Part shown: one piece after another, positions 33,795 to 42,538 of the stretch | Layout: every line of letters begins with the position of its first letter | Position numbering within the stretch: the stretch's first letter is position 1 | Assembly (NCBI GenBank): GCA_949297015.1 | Contig: CASFRF010000012.1 | Location: forward strand, 1 to 64,000 | Source of the DNA: an uncultured bacterium | Lineage (GTDB): Bacteria > Verrucomicrobiota > Lentisphaeria > Victivallales > Victivallaceae | DNA: 64,000 nucleotides | Direction: 5' to 3' | Notes under the pieces: model-generated | The model's input: the letters and a program-made list of their open reading frames with translations, nothing else | Databases searched by the model: none | Told to the model about the DNA's origin: nothing | Position numbers and translations under genes: made by a program

Positions 33795-35747
33795 TCAGTC
33801 CTGATGAATCCGGGCATTTTCGGCCAGAATCTCCTCCAGCCGGGCCGCCGCCCGCTCCCACTGCTTCATGGTCGACTCGAGCTTGTTCTGGATTTCAAAC
33901 AGTTCGCGGTTGATGGTGGCGAAGTCGGGCCGGGAATTGACCGTCAGCTCCTGCGTGATCTCCTGCTGCCGGGCCTCCAGCCGGGCCATCTCCGCTTCGC
34001 AGCGGGCGACCGCCTGCTCGGTTTTCCGGCGCTCGGCGGCCAGTTCGTTGCGTTTCCGGGCCCGCTCCTGCCGCCGGGCCCGGGCCGCGTCCACGCTGAC
34101 CGTCTCGGGCTTCTTCGTCTCCGGTGCGGCGTTCGCGGCCGACTTCTCCAGATAGTAGTCGTAATTGCCGAAGTATTTGCGGATCCGCGGGGGCTCCATG
34201 GCGATGATGCCGGTGGCGACGTTGCGGACGAATTCGATGTCGTGACTGACCACGCAGACCGTGCCTTCGTAGCGGCGCAACGCCTCCTGCAGCAGCTCCC
34301 GGGCCGCCACGTCCAGGTGGGTGGTCGGCTCGTCGAGCAGCAGCAGATTGGGGGGATTGACGAAAATCCGCCCGAAACAGAGCCGGATCTTCTCGCCGCC
34401 GGAGAGCACTTTGCAGGGTTTGTGCATCGCCTCGCCCGAGAAGCCGAAGGACCCCGCCACATTGGGCAGCTCCTTCAGACTCGCGCCCGGCGGCAGCGCC
34501 CCGCGCAGCACGTCGTAGACCGACTGCTCCGGCGGCAGAATGTCGGCGAACTCCTGCGCCTGATAGCCGATCACCGTGTGGTGCCCCGGAATCACCCGTC
34601 CGGTCTGCGGACGGAGCACGCCGGCCATCAGCTTCAGCAGCGTGGTCTTGCCGGTGCCGTTGTAGCCGACAAAGGCGAGCTTTTCGCCGCGCTCGATCCC
34701 CAGTGAAATGTCCCGCAACACCGGCTCGGTCTTGCCGGGGTAGGTGAAACTCACGTCCTCCAGCCGGATCGCCTCCGCGCCCGAGGGGGGAGGGGGCGGA
34801 AACCGGATCGCACCCTGATAGCCGAGTTCGGGCGGCAGCTCGATGTCCTCGATCTTGTCCAGCGCCTTCTGCCAGCTCCGGGCCTGGGCGGCCTTGGTGG
34901 CCTTGGCCCGGAACCGTTCGATGCCCCGGGCCAGATGCTCCTTTTTGCGATCCTGATTGCGTTTTGCCGCCTCCAGCGCCCGGCGGCGGTTTTCACGCTC
35001 GGTCCGGTAGTAGTCGTAGTCCCCGGCGTAGCGGGTGGCGGTGCCGCCGTTGATTTCGAGCGTCAAATTGGTCAGTTTCCGCAATAGATAGCGGTCGTGC
35101 GAGATCAGCAGCAGCGTTCCGGCGAATGATTTCAGGAAGCGACAGAGCCACTCCACCGCCGGGATGTCCAGGTAGTTCGACGGTTCGTCCAGCAGCAGGA
35201 TGTCGGGCTGCGCGATCAGCACCCGGGCCAGCGCTGCGCGCATCTGCCAGCCGCCGCTGAAGGCGGACAGCGGCCGGTTCAAGGCCTCCGGCGCGAAGCC
35301 GAGGTTGCCCAGCGCCGCCTCGGCCTCCACCCGGAGCCGATAGGCCCCCAAGTGTTCGATCCGGGTCTGAAGTCGTCCGTGCCGCTCCAGCAGCGCTGCG
35401 GCCTCGGGCGCACCGGGTTGCAGTTCGGACATCCGGTGTTCCAGCTCCTTGAGCTCGGCAATCATCATCTTCAGCTCGGGAATGGCGTCGGCGGTGAAGT
35501 CGATCAAACTCCGTTCGAGGTGGTCGGCAGGCAGCTGCTTGAGGTAGCCGATCCGGTGATCGCGGGGCACGATCACCGTCCCCCGGTCCGGCAGCCCCTC
35601 GCCGGTGATCAGACTGAAAAAGGTACTCTTCCCGGCGCCGTTGGGGCCGACAATACCGATCCGGTCGCCCGGATTGATCCGCAGCGTGGTCTCCTTGAAG
35701 ATCTCTTCGCCGCCGAAACTCTTGCAGACATTCTGAAACTCAATCAT
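33795..35747 (-). CDS. ABC-F family ATPase
   Basis: 650 residues, two fused nucleotide-binding domains and no membrane part. Walker A motifs GPNGAGKST (N-domain, about 36-44) and GYNGTGKTT (C-domain). Signatures LSAFSGGWQMR and VLSGGEKIRL, Walker B LLLDEPSNYLD and LLLDEPTTHLD. Between them is the ABC-F linker, and a basic coiled coil ends the protein (ARRQERARKRNELAAERRKTEQ). ABC-F proteins bind the ribosomal E site and relieve stalled translation or antibiotic blocks. The start overlaps the kinase stop (ATGA), so it is coupled to a signalling gene, which is unusual. Confidence 0.9.
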   Translation of the reverse strand: MIEFQNVCKSFGGEEIFKETTLRINPGDRIGIVGPNGAGKSTFFSLITGEGLPDRGTVIVPRDHRIGYLKQLPADHLERSLIDFTADAIPELKMMIAELKELEHRMSELQPGAPEAAALLERHGRLQTRIEHLGAYRLRVEAEAALGNLGFAPEALNRPLSAFSGGWQMRAALARVLIAQPDILLLDEPSNYLDIPAVEWLCRFLKSFAGTLLLISHDRYLLRKLTNLTLEINGGTATRYAGDYDYYRTERENRRRALEAAKRNQDRKKEHLARGIERFRAKATKAAQARSWQKALDKIEDIELPPELGYQGAIRFPPPPPSGAEAIRLEDVSFTYPGKTEPVLRDISLGIERGEKLAFVGYNGTGKTTLLKLMAGVLRPQTGRVIPGHHTVIGYQAQEFADILPPEQSVYDVLRGALPPGASLKELPNVAGSFGFSGEAMHKPCKVLSGGEKIRLCFGRIFVNPPNLLLLDEPTTHLDVAARELLQEALRRYEGTVCVVSHDIEFVRNVATGIIAMEPPRIRKYFGNYDYYLEKSAANAAPETKKPETVSVDAARARRQERARKRNELAAERRKTEQAVARCEAEMARLEARQQEITQELTVNSRPDFATINRELFEIQNKLESTMKQWERAAARLEEILAENARIHQD

Positions 35748-38308
35748 TCATGCAAATCCATCATGGTTCCCGGCTCTTCTGCCGCCGGATTGCGGGAGGG
35801 AAACTCCACCACATAGCGGAATCCGAGATCCGGCCCGGGTTCCGCCGTGTAATCGGTGTGGCCGCACCGGGCCAGCACCGGCGCGGTGGCGAACGAACCG
35901 CCTTTGATCGCATAGTAACCGGGCCCCAGCTCCGGCTCGGTGACCAGTTCGCGAACATTCCCGGTCAGGTCGGAGACGCCCGGCCGCGAGGTGTCCTCCG
36001 GGAAACTCCCCGGCGCCGCGCCCGCCGGATGACCGGCCGCTTCCGGATGGTCGGCCAGCAGGGCCTTGCCCGGAACGTATTCGTCGCCCCAGACGTACTC
36101 CCGGCTGTCGCTGCCGCGGGCCGCTTTCTCCCATTCGGCGGCGGTCGGCAGCCGACAGGTCAGGCCGAGTCGTTCGCCGAGATAGCGGCAGAAGGCCGCT
36201 GCCGCCTCGCCGGTGATCCCGACCACCGGCAGTTCCGGGCGGTAGGGGGCGCGGAGGCGGCCCTGATCATCCCAGAGCTCCACCACCTCCCCGGTGTCGC
36301 GGTCGACGATCCGGGCGCGATAGCGGTTGCGCTCCGCCGGGGTCTTCAACTGCCGCCAGAAGGGGAGATAGTCGCCGAAGGTCACCTCGTTCCGGGCGAT
36401 GAAAAAGCCGGGGAGCCGCATCTTTTCCAGCACTCCGAGACTCCGGTTGGTCAAGTAAAATTCTCCCGCCGGAATGTAGACGGTCCCCGCCGGAATGGTG
36501 TTCGGCAGCTCCAGCTCAATCCGGTTTACCGCTCCACTGCGGATGGACAGCGGCGTCTGAATCGGCGGATAGCCCGGCGCCGACGCGCTCAAGCGGTAGT
36601 TGCCGGCGGGAATTTCGGCGGTCAGCGGCGATTCGCCGAGGGGACGGACCCGGCCCTCCTCATCCTGAAGCAGCAATTTGGAGGGCGGGATGGTGGTGAT
36701 CTCCAGCGTGCCGGTGGCGTTGCGGAGCTGGCGGATCTTCTGGCGCAATGCCGGGTTGAAGGCGATGATCTGATTGAAAGCCACCTGCCGGCGGCTGCGG
36801 GCCTGTTGCAGCCGACTTTCCAGCATCGAGTAGTTTTCCGTCTTGAGGAAGAATTCGAGCTCGCGATCGATGATCCGGCCGATCAGCCGGTGGATCCCGG
36901 GCAGGTCATAGCCGAGTCTCTCCGCCTGACTGAGCAGCTCGAAAGCGGCATCGTCGTAGTTGATGAACTCATTGCTGAAGCGGAGCAGTTCGGTCGCCTG
37001 ATCCGGATTGCGGTTCAACTGTTGGTAGGCCCGTTCCGCAGCCCGGAGATTCAGTTCGCCCTTTTCCATGCTGTACTCGGCCATCTGCAGCAAGGACCGG
37101 CCCTGATAGTAGGCGTCGATCTTCTGAAAGACGGCGAACCCGCCCAGAATCAGCCCCGCCATCAGCATGGTCATCGGAATCAGAGGGTGGCGGCTGCACA
37201 GTTTGATCAGTCGGTAGAAGGGCGGCGGCGAGTAGGCGCTGACCGGGTATTTGTCCATGAAGTTGCGGACATCTTCGAGCATCGCCTCCACGCTGGGGTA
37301 ACGGTCCTCCTTGTGCCGGGCCATCGCCTTGAGCACGATCGCTTCGAGCTCCCGGGGAATTTTCAGCTTCGGCGCGCGGCGCCGGGGCGGCACAAAGCGA
37401 CCGTTGATCACCTGTTTCAGCAGCGCCGAAGTTTTCAACGAGGCGTCGAAGGGAGCGTTTTCCAGCGTCAGCAGCGAATAGAGAATCGTGCCCAGCCCGT
37501 ATTGGTCGCTCTTTTCATCCACCTCGTTCTCCAGCCCCAGCGCCTGTTCCGGCGCCATGAACGCAGGGGTGCCGCTGATCCGGGCTTGGCTGGCGGGGAG
37601 CTCCTCTTCGTCCGGAACATCGATTTCGGCGTCGAGTCGGAGTCGGCTGATCCCTTCGGAAGTGTCCTTCTCCGCGCGGTACTGCGCCAGCCCCCAGTCC
37701 ATGACCAGCACCTCGCCGTAGTCCCCGAGCATGATGTTGCTCGGTTTGAGATCGCGGTGCAGAACGCCCCGGCTGTGGGCATAGGCCACTCCCTGACCGA
37801 TCGCCAGAAAGATCTCCAGCCGCCGGTTCAGCGAGTACTTCCGCCGATACTCCGGATCTCCGTTCTGGAGTTTCTTGAGCATGGAGCGGAGTGTCTCTCC
37901 CTCCACCCGCTTCATGGTGAAGTAGACTCCGACGTCGTCGAAAATCCCCAGATGATGCACCGGAATGATGTTGGGGTGCCCGATCTGGGCGGTGATCCGG
38001 GCCTCGCGGATGAAGCTTTCCAGATAACGGGGATTGCCCCGGAACTCCGGGCGCAGAATTTTCAGCGCCACCTCCCGGTTCAACCCCGGTTCCCGGGCCG
38101 CGAAGACCGCTCCGTGGCCTCCGAACCCGATGGTGGAAAGCGTCCCGTAGGCGTTGATCCGGTTGCCGTCGGTCAGATCCAGAATCTGCCGCAGCTCCTC
38201 GATGCTGAGTTGGTCTTCTCCCGATAGGTCTCCCGTCACATAGGTCCGGTCATCCCCGCCGCAGGTGCTGGAGGTTCTGGCTTCGTCAGCGGAGGAATCG
38301 GTCTTCAT
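35744..38308 (-). CDS. Ser/Thr kinase with PEGA and formylglycine-enzyme-like domains
   Basis: 854 residues. A Hanks-type kinase fills about 55-352: Lys83 (VALKIL), HRDLKPSN at 184-191 with Asp186, DWG at 204-206 in place of DFG, and APE at 252-254. One membrane helix follows at about 376-396. Outside are a helical segment, a PEGA-like repeat (about 550-625, LTAEIPAGNYRLSASAPGYPP), and a C-terminal SUMF1/FGE-sulfatase domain (PAGEFYLTNRSLG, FFIARNEVTFGDYLPF, CRLPTAAEWEKAARG, SDLTGNVREL, GGSFATAPVLARCGH). The FGE-like domain in kinases is usually a sensor or ligand-binding module, not an enzyme. It overlaps the coiled-coil gene upstream by 23 bases and the ABC-F gene downstream. Confidence 0.88.
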   Translation of the reverse strand: MKTDSSADEARTSSTCGGDDRTYVTGDLSGEDQLSIEELRQILDLTDGNRINAYGTLSTIGFGGHGAVFAAREPGLNREVALKILRPEFRGNPRYLESFIREARITAQIGHPNIIPVHHLGIFDDVGVYFTMKRVEGETLRSMLKKLQNGDPEYRRKYSLNRRLEIFLAIGQGVAYAHSRGVLHRDLKPSNIMLGDYGEVLVMDWGLAQYRAEKDTSEGISRLRLDAEIDVPDEEELPASQARISGTPAFMAPEQALGLENEVDEKSDQYGLGTILYSLLTLENAPFDASLKTSALLKQVINGRFVPPRRRAPKLKIPRELEAIVLKAMARHKEDRYPSVEAMLEDVRNFMDKYPVSAYSPPPFYRLIKLCSRHPLIPMTMLMAGLILGGFAVFQKIDAYYQGRSLLQMAEYSMEKGELNLRAAERAYQQLNRNPDQATELLRFSNEFINYDDAAFELLSQAERLGYDLPGIHRLIGRIIDRELEFFLKTENYSMLESRLQQARSRRQVAFNQIIAFNPALRQKIRQLRNATGTLEITTIPPSKLLLQDEEGRVRPLGESPLTAEIPAGNYRLSASAPGYPPIQTPLSIRSGAVNRIELELPNTIPAGTVYIPAGEFYLTNRSLGVLEKMRLPGFFIARNEVTFGDYLPFWRQLKTPAERNRYRARIVDRDTGEVVELWDDQGRLRAPYRPELPVVGITGEAAAAFCRYLGERLGLTCRLPTAAEWEKAARGSDSREYVWGDEYVPGKALLADHPEAAGHPAGAAPGSFPEDTSRPGVSDLTGNVRELVTEPELGPGYYAIKGGSFATAPVLARCGHTDYTAEPGPDLGFRYVVEFPSRNPAAEEPGTMMDLHE

Positions 38309-40127
38309 TCCGTTCGATTTCCCTGGTCACGGCGCGGGCCCGGCTGCCGAATTCCTCGTAGATGCCTTCCGCGTTGGCGGGCGTGAAGGGGAGTGCGGTC
38401 ATTTGCTTCCAGTTCAGTTCTGTCGGCAGCACGGCGCAACGGGCCTCCTGACGGCGACCGAGATCGAAGTTCTCCTGGGAGACGATCACCCCCACCAGCT
38501 GCCCCTGTTTGGTCAGCACCAGATCGCCGATCTCCGCCCGGAGCTCACTGCCGGTACCGCGCGCGGCATTGCGGATGTACAACGCCTCGTCCCCAGCCGA
38601 AAAGTTGATCGAGCAGCGACCGTTCAGCAGCGCGCTCTCCTTGCCGAAACTCTCGGTTTTGAACAAGTACAGATCCTGAATTCCCCGCTGTTTGAGCTCC
38701 TCCCAGCCGAGGACCGGCAGCGGTTTGCGATCCAGCTCCGGCAGCGGCAGCAAGGCGATTCGCGGATCGCCGGGGAGGATGTACAGCGGCCCCGGTACCG
38801 GTCCGCCGTTGCGGCCCTCCGCCAGTTCCGGCACCGAGCACAGATAGCTCAGTCGGCTGACCCGCTCAAAGGTGAGATTCCCCGCCTGATTCCCGGTCAG
38901 CAGCCGGGTGTCGCTGACCAGCACGTTGCGGTCGCCGATCCGCACCAGCGGCAAATAGAGTTTCGGTTCGCTCTTGACGTCGAGCACCAGCCGCCGCTCG
39001 TGGATCGCCAGACTCAGCTCCACCACCGCCTCGGCGTAACTTTCCAGCACATTGTCGCGCAGCTTTTCCTCGGCCTCCTGCAGCAGCTCCTGCGTATGGG
39101 CCAGCTTCTGTTCGGCGGCTCCGGCGCGGGTCTGCTGTTTGGTCAGTTCCGCGGCGGTGGCGGTCTCGCGTTTCCGCGCCTCCTCCAGCTCGCCCTTGGC
39201 GCGGGAGAGGTCGCTGACCGCGTTTTTCACCACCAGCTGGAGATTGCCGACCTGCTTGCGCGCCTCGGCCAGCTCCAGTTCGCGGGCCTGAATCTGGCGC
39301 TGCGCCCGTTCGTAACGGCTCTGCGCCTCGGCCAGCTCCTTTTCCGCGGTGGTGGCCCGGCCGCGGACAAACGCCAGATCGGTCTGCACCGTCTGAATTT
39401 GTCGTTGCAGCTGCTGGGCGCTCTGCTGCGCGCTGGTCAGCTGAGCCCCGCGCTGCTGCAGGTCCCCCTGCAACTCGGTCAGGCGCGCATCGCGTCCGGC
39501 CAGCTGTTCCTGAGTCCGGGTCAGCTGTTCGCGGGTCCGGGTCAGCTGTTCTCCGGCCTGCGCCAGCTCGCGGGTCTTTCCGGCCGCCTCCTGCCGGGCC
39601 TGATCCAGCGACTCACGGGTGCCGGAGAGCTGTTCCTGCGTCCGGGCCAGGCTTTCGCGGGCGGCGAGCAGCTGGGAGCTGGTCTCCTGCTGCAACCGGC
39701 GGAGCTCTTCGAGCTCGTAACGGGCCGACTCATTGCGGACCTTGAGCAGGGCCCGGCGTTGGATCTCCTCTTCCAGCTGCTTTTGCAGTGCCTCGGGCGA
39801 GAGGGCTCCGGCGTTCTCCGGCCGCAGGGACCGGCGTTGCTCGAGGAACTCAACCTTGGCCTGGGTTTCGGCCAGTTTTCGCTCCAGTTCCTGGAGCTGG
39901 GCCGAGGAGTCTGCGTTGCGCTGCTCCCGGATCAACTGCACGCGGGCGGCCTCCAGTTTCTGTTGTTCCTGCCGCAACTCCGCGGCCAGCAGCCGCAGCG
40001 CGGGCTCGTCGATCACCTGCGAGCCACCGGCTCCGAACGGACTGTCCGAGGGCACCAGCCCGGTGCTCAACGTGAGCATCGAGGAGACGATGAAGTCGCA
40101 GATGACGATCAGAATCGAGCGGTTCAC
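38286..40127 (-). CDS. Membrane-anchored coiled-coil protein, MotB/ExbD-like N-terminus
   Basis: 613 residues of no family I can name. Residues 4-22 (SILIVICDFIVSSMLTLST) form a short membrane helix with a buried Asp11, as in the channel helix of MotB (YADFMTAM) or ExbD. About residues 45-360 are a continuous coiled coil, extremely rich in Gln, Glu, Arg and Ala, with near-heptad repeats such as REQLTRTQEQL. The C-terminal ~230 residues are globular. IGDLVLTKQGQLVGVIV there resembles the region after the active-site serine of trypsin-like folds, but no catalytic serine is visible. The start overlaps the ExbB/MotA-like gene stop (ATGA), implying a complex. Ion-channel stator partner is my inference. 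Confidence 0.6.
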   Translation of the reverse strand: MNRSILIVICDFIVSSMLTLSTGLVPSDSPFGAGGSQVIDEPALRLLAAELRQEQQKLEAARVQLIREQRNADSSAQLQELERKLAETQAKVEFLEQRRSLRPENAGALSPEALQKQLEEEIQRRALLKVRNESARYELEELRRLQQETSSQLLAARESLARTQEQLSGTRESLDQARQEAAGKTRELAQAGEQLTRTREQLTRTQEQLAGRDARLTELQGDLQQRGAQLTSAQQSAQQLQRQIQTVQTDLAFVRGRATTAEKELAEAQSRYERAQRQIQARELELAEARKQVGNLQLVVKNAVSDLSRAKGELEEARKRETATAAELTKQQTRAGAAEQKLAHTQELLQEAEEKLRDNVLESYAEAVVELSLAIHERRLVLDVKSEPKLYLPLVRIGDRNVLVSDTRLLTGNQAGNLTFERVSRLSYLCSVPELAEGRNGGPVPGPLYILPGDPRIALLPLPELDRKPLPVLGWEELKQRGIQDLYLFKTESFGKESALLNGRCSINFSAGDEALYIRNAARGTGSELRAEIGDLVLTKQGQLVGVIVSQENFDLGRRQEARCAVLPTELNWKQMTALPFTPANAEGIYEEFGSRARAVTREIERNEDRFLR

Positions 40128-40672
40128 TTCTCAACTCCGGCGGTGAGATTCAGCAGCTTCTGGCGGAACGGGAAGAGCAGCGTCACCCGCAGCGCCAGGC
40201 TGAAGATGATGCCGATCAGGGTCGAGGAGTAGGCGATCAGTCGCGCGCTCTGGGGCGAGAAGGTCATGACCAGGAAGGAGGACACGGTTCCGAACAACCC
40301 GATGTAGAGCGGCACGTCGAAGAAGATGTCCGCCCCCTCCAGCTGACGCAGTTTGAATTCCGGCGCCACCGCGTTGCGCTTGATCCGGCGGAGGACGGTC
40401 AGCGCGAGGAAGAAGGCGAGAAACTGCATGGCGGTCACCACCGCGAAGATGTACATGGAGATGCGTCCGGCCAGCTCCACCCGGGCGGCCAGCGTCTGCT
40501 GCGAGGCCGGATCGACCCGGCCGATCACGCCATTCCCGGCGCTTTCGCCGCAGAACAGCACCCGGCAGTACTCGGAGTGATCGAACAGTTGTGCCATGCC
40601 GTAGATGAAGGCGGCGGCCAGCACCAGCAGGAGAATGCCCAGTAGGAGGTTGGATTTGAAGTTCTTCTTCAT
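40124..40672 (-). CDS. Small membrane protein, ExbB/MotA/TolQ-like
   Basis: 182 residues from ATG 40672 (GAGGAT ribosome site), downstream of a strong promoter. Four membrane helices are predicted by eye: 9-29, 71-94, 118-138 and 144-166. The third contains PLYIGLFGTVSSF, close to the PLLGLLGTVxG channel motif of ExbB/TolQ, and the fourth (YSSTLIGIIFSLALRVTLL) matches the place of the ExbB partner helix. There is a periplasmic loop with two Cys (residues 36 and 41) between helices 1 and 2. The next gene encodes a protein with an Asp-bearing single helix, so the pair has the logic of a proton-driven stator. Family assignment is inferred from short motifs. Confidence 0.55.
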   Translation of the reverse strand: MKKNFKSNLLLGILLLVLAAAFIYGMAQLFDHSEYCRVLFCGESAGNGVIGRVDPASQQTLAARVELAGRISMYIFAVVTAMQFLAFFLALTVLRRIKRNAVAPEFKLRQLEGADIFFDVPLYIGLFGTVSSFLVMTFSPQSARLIAYSSTLIGIIFSLALRVTLLFPFRQKLLNLTAGVEK

Positions 40673-40721
40673 GTTGCAGATCCTCACTGATTGCGTTGTT
40701 TCCGGATAATTCACTGAAGTA

Positions 40722-40750
40722 AATATAACACCGGTTGATAACGTTTGCAA
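40722..40750 (-). promoter_or_regulatory. Promoter of the ExbB-like/kinase operon
   Basis: Minus strand TTGCAA (40745-40750), 17-base spacer, TATATT (40722-40727), 49 bases upstream of the first gene. Confidence 0.7.
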
Positions 40751-40761
40751 GTTTCCGTTTC

Positions 40762-40790
40762 TTGACAAGCGGGAGTGGGCGGGGTATTGT
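40762..40790 (+). promoter_or_regulatory. Promoter of the GH36/31-like gene
   Basis: TTGACA (40762-40767), 17-base spacer, TATTGT (40785-40790), divergent from the kinase-operon promoter with only 11 bases between the two -35 boxes. Confidence 0.7.
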
Positions 40791-40846
40791 ATTTCCGACC
40801 GGGATTGTGAGCGGATCCCGCAGAAAAAACAAACGGAGCGTAGTCG

Positions 40847-42526
40847 ATGTTGCATGTCACCTTTACCCGGGATTTCCGGGAGCCCGGCGCGCCGCTGGGG
40901 TATGTCGCGGTTCAGGCCGAAAAGTACTTCGCCGCCTGGCAGCATTTTGAACCGGATACGGTGGCCATTCACCGCGCTGACGGCGACGGTCTGGCGCTGC
41001 TCACGCTGAAACTCGGCGGCGAACTGGAGTTCGACGACGGTTCCCGGCTGGAGCTCGGGCCGGTCACGCCGGTCAACCTCGACGAGCTGCGTCAGGAGGA
41101 GACTTCGCGGGACTGGGCCGGGTCCGGCAGCTGCCGGGAGCAGCTGGCGATGCGCTTCGCCGGAGCCTCACCCGAGGTGGAGCTGGAGCTGCGTTTCCAT
41201 GCCGACCGGGTGGAGCTCAACTGGAGACAGCAGTTCAATCCTCCCTGCCGGGTGCGGGAGATCAAGCTGGCCGCCGGGACCCGGATCGAGGCCGCCGAGG
41301 TGGTCAACGCCGGTTCCAACTCCACCGGCATCCACCGCTACGCGTTGAATCGGCCCTTGTACATTCGTCCGGACTGGTTTACGCCGCCGCCCTTCTGCTA
41401 CGCTTATCGGCTCCGCGAGGGCGGCGCCCTGGGCGTTTCGGTGGAGGAGGGGCCCGGTTGCATGGCCTTCACCCGCTTTCTGACCGATCCGGATTGCTGC
41501 GGGGCTCAGGCCTGGCGGATCCGCTTCGATTCCGCACCCCGGTTCAGCGGCGCGTGGAGTTCGCCGACACTGGTCTTCCGGTTCGGCGCGACCGACGCCT
41601 ACGACGCCTTCCGGGGCTATGCCGAGGGCATGGTCGCCGCAGGCAAGGCGCAACGCCCGCTGCGGCGGATCCTCGACTGGTGGCGCGGGGTGATGCTCTG
41701 CGGCTGGCTCTATCAGTGCTATGACGCGCGCGGGCGGGAGCTGTCGGGTTCGGTCAACTGTACGGAGGAGCTCTACCGGCGGCTGATCCGCCGGGTGGAG
41801 GAGCAGGGGATCGACTACGATATTCTGACTGTGGACGCCTGGTGGGGCGAGGTCTTCGGCCTCTGGCGCGAGGATCGCCGGCGGTGGCCGGATCTGAAGG
41901 GATTCATCGCCTCCGAGCACGCCCGCGGCAAGCATGTGCTGGTCTGGCTCTGCCCCAACGTGCCGGGATTGCCGGAGCAGGAGACCTACGTCGACGACAC
42001 CGGAAAGGTGCTGGCCGATCCTCTGAATCCGGCTTGGCAGCAGCGGGTCCGGGAGTCGCTGCGCTATCTGCTGGCGGAGCTCGACTTCGACGGCATCAAG
42101 TTCGACTTCACCGAGGTCATGCCCGGCGGCTTGATGCGGCAGGGCACGCGCGAACTGCACGGACTCGATTATCTGTACGAGCTCTTCCGGCTGATGCACG
42201 ACGCGGCCCGCGAGGCCAAGCCGGAGGCGCTGCTCGATTTTCAGGTTGCGCATCCGGTCTTCGCCGGACTCCACGACATGAGTCGTCTGAACGACTACTT
42301 CATGGCGCCGGAGCAGGCGTTGCGGGTGATGCGTCACCGGGCGGAGGTGGCGCACGCGGTGACCTTCGGCGCGCTGGTCGATACCGACTGCCCCTGTTCC
42401 GCCGACTACTTCCGCCGGAGCTGGGAATTCGGAAACGTGAGCATGTATTTGTCCGAGGAGGAGTTGCGCGATCCCGAGCTGTGCCGGGCGCTGCGCGAGG
42501 GCATCGCCGCCTCCCGTCGGCGCTGA
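40847..42526 (+). CDS. Clan GH-D glycosidase (GH36/GH31-like)
   Basis: 559 residues with no signal peptide. An N-terminal beta-sandwich domain (about 1-265) precedes a (beta/alpha)8 barrel. Barrel features: YDILTVDAWWGEVFG (about 324-338), GKHVLVWLCPN, and DGIKFDFTE (415-423), where Asp420 is the expected nucleophile. The acid/base is probably in the DTDCPCSADYF region. This order is that of alpha-galactosidase-like or alpha-glucosidase-like enzymes, but the substrate cannot be fixed from sequence. Short for GH31. A metallo-hydrolase gene starts 12 bases after the stop, suggesting joint sugar processing. Confidence 0.7.
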   Translation: MLHVTFTRDFREPGAPLGYVAVQAEKYFAAWQHFEPDTVAIHRADGDGLALLTLKLGGELEFDDGSRLELGPVTPVNLDELRQEETSRDWAGSGSCREQLAMRFAGASPEVELELRFHADRVELNWRQQFNPPCRVREIKLAAGTRIEAAEVVNAGSNSTGIHRYALNRPLYIRPDWFTPPPFCYAYRLREGGALGVSVEEGPGCMAFTRFLTDPDCCGAQAWRIRFDSAPRFSGAWSSPTLVFRFGATDAYDAFRGYAEGMVAAGKAQRPLRRILDWWRGVMLCGWLYQCYDARGRELSGSVNCTEELYRRLIRRVEEQGIDYDILTVDAWWGEVFGLWREDRRRWPDLKGFIASEHARGKHVLVWLCPNVPGLPEQETYVDDTGKVLADPLNPAWQQRVRESLRYLLAELDFDGIKFDFTEVMPGGLMRQGTRELHGLDYLYELFRLMHDAAREAKPEALLDFQVAHPVFAGLHDMSRLNDYFMAPEQALRVMRHRAEVAHAVTFGALVDTDCPCSADYFRRSWEFGNVSMYLSEEELRDPELCRALREGIAASRRR

Positions 42527-42538
42527 GGAGCCCGGAGC

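Noticed and set aside
40722-40750. Second binding site for the GntR regulator (GTTATCA-like sequence)
   Set aside because: Only a partial match of one half-site; too weak to call.
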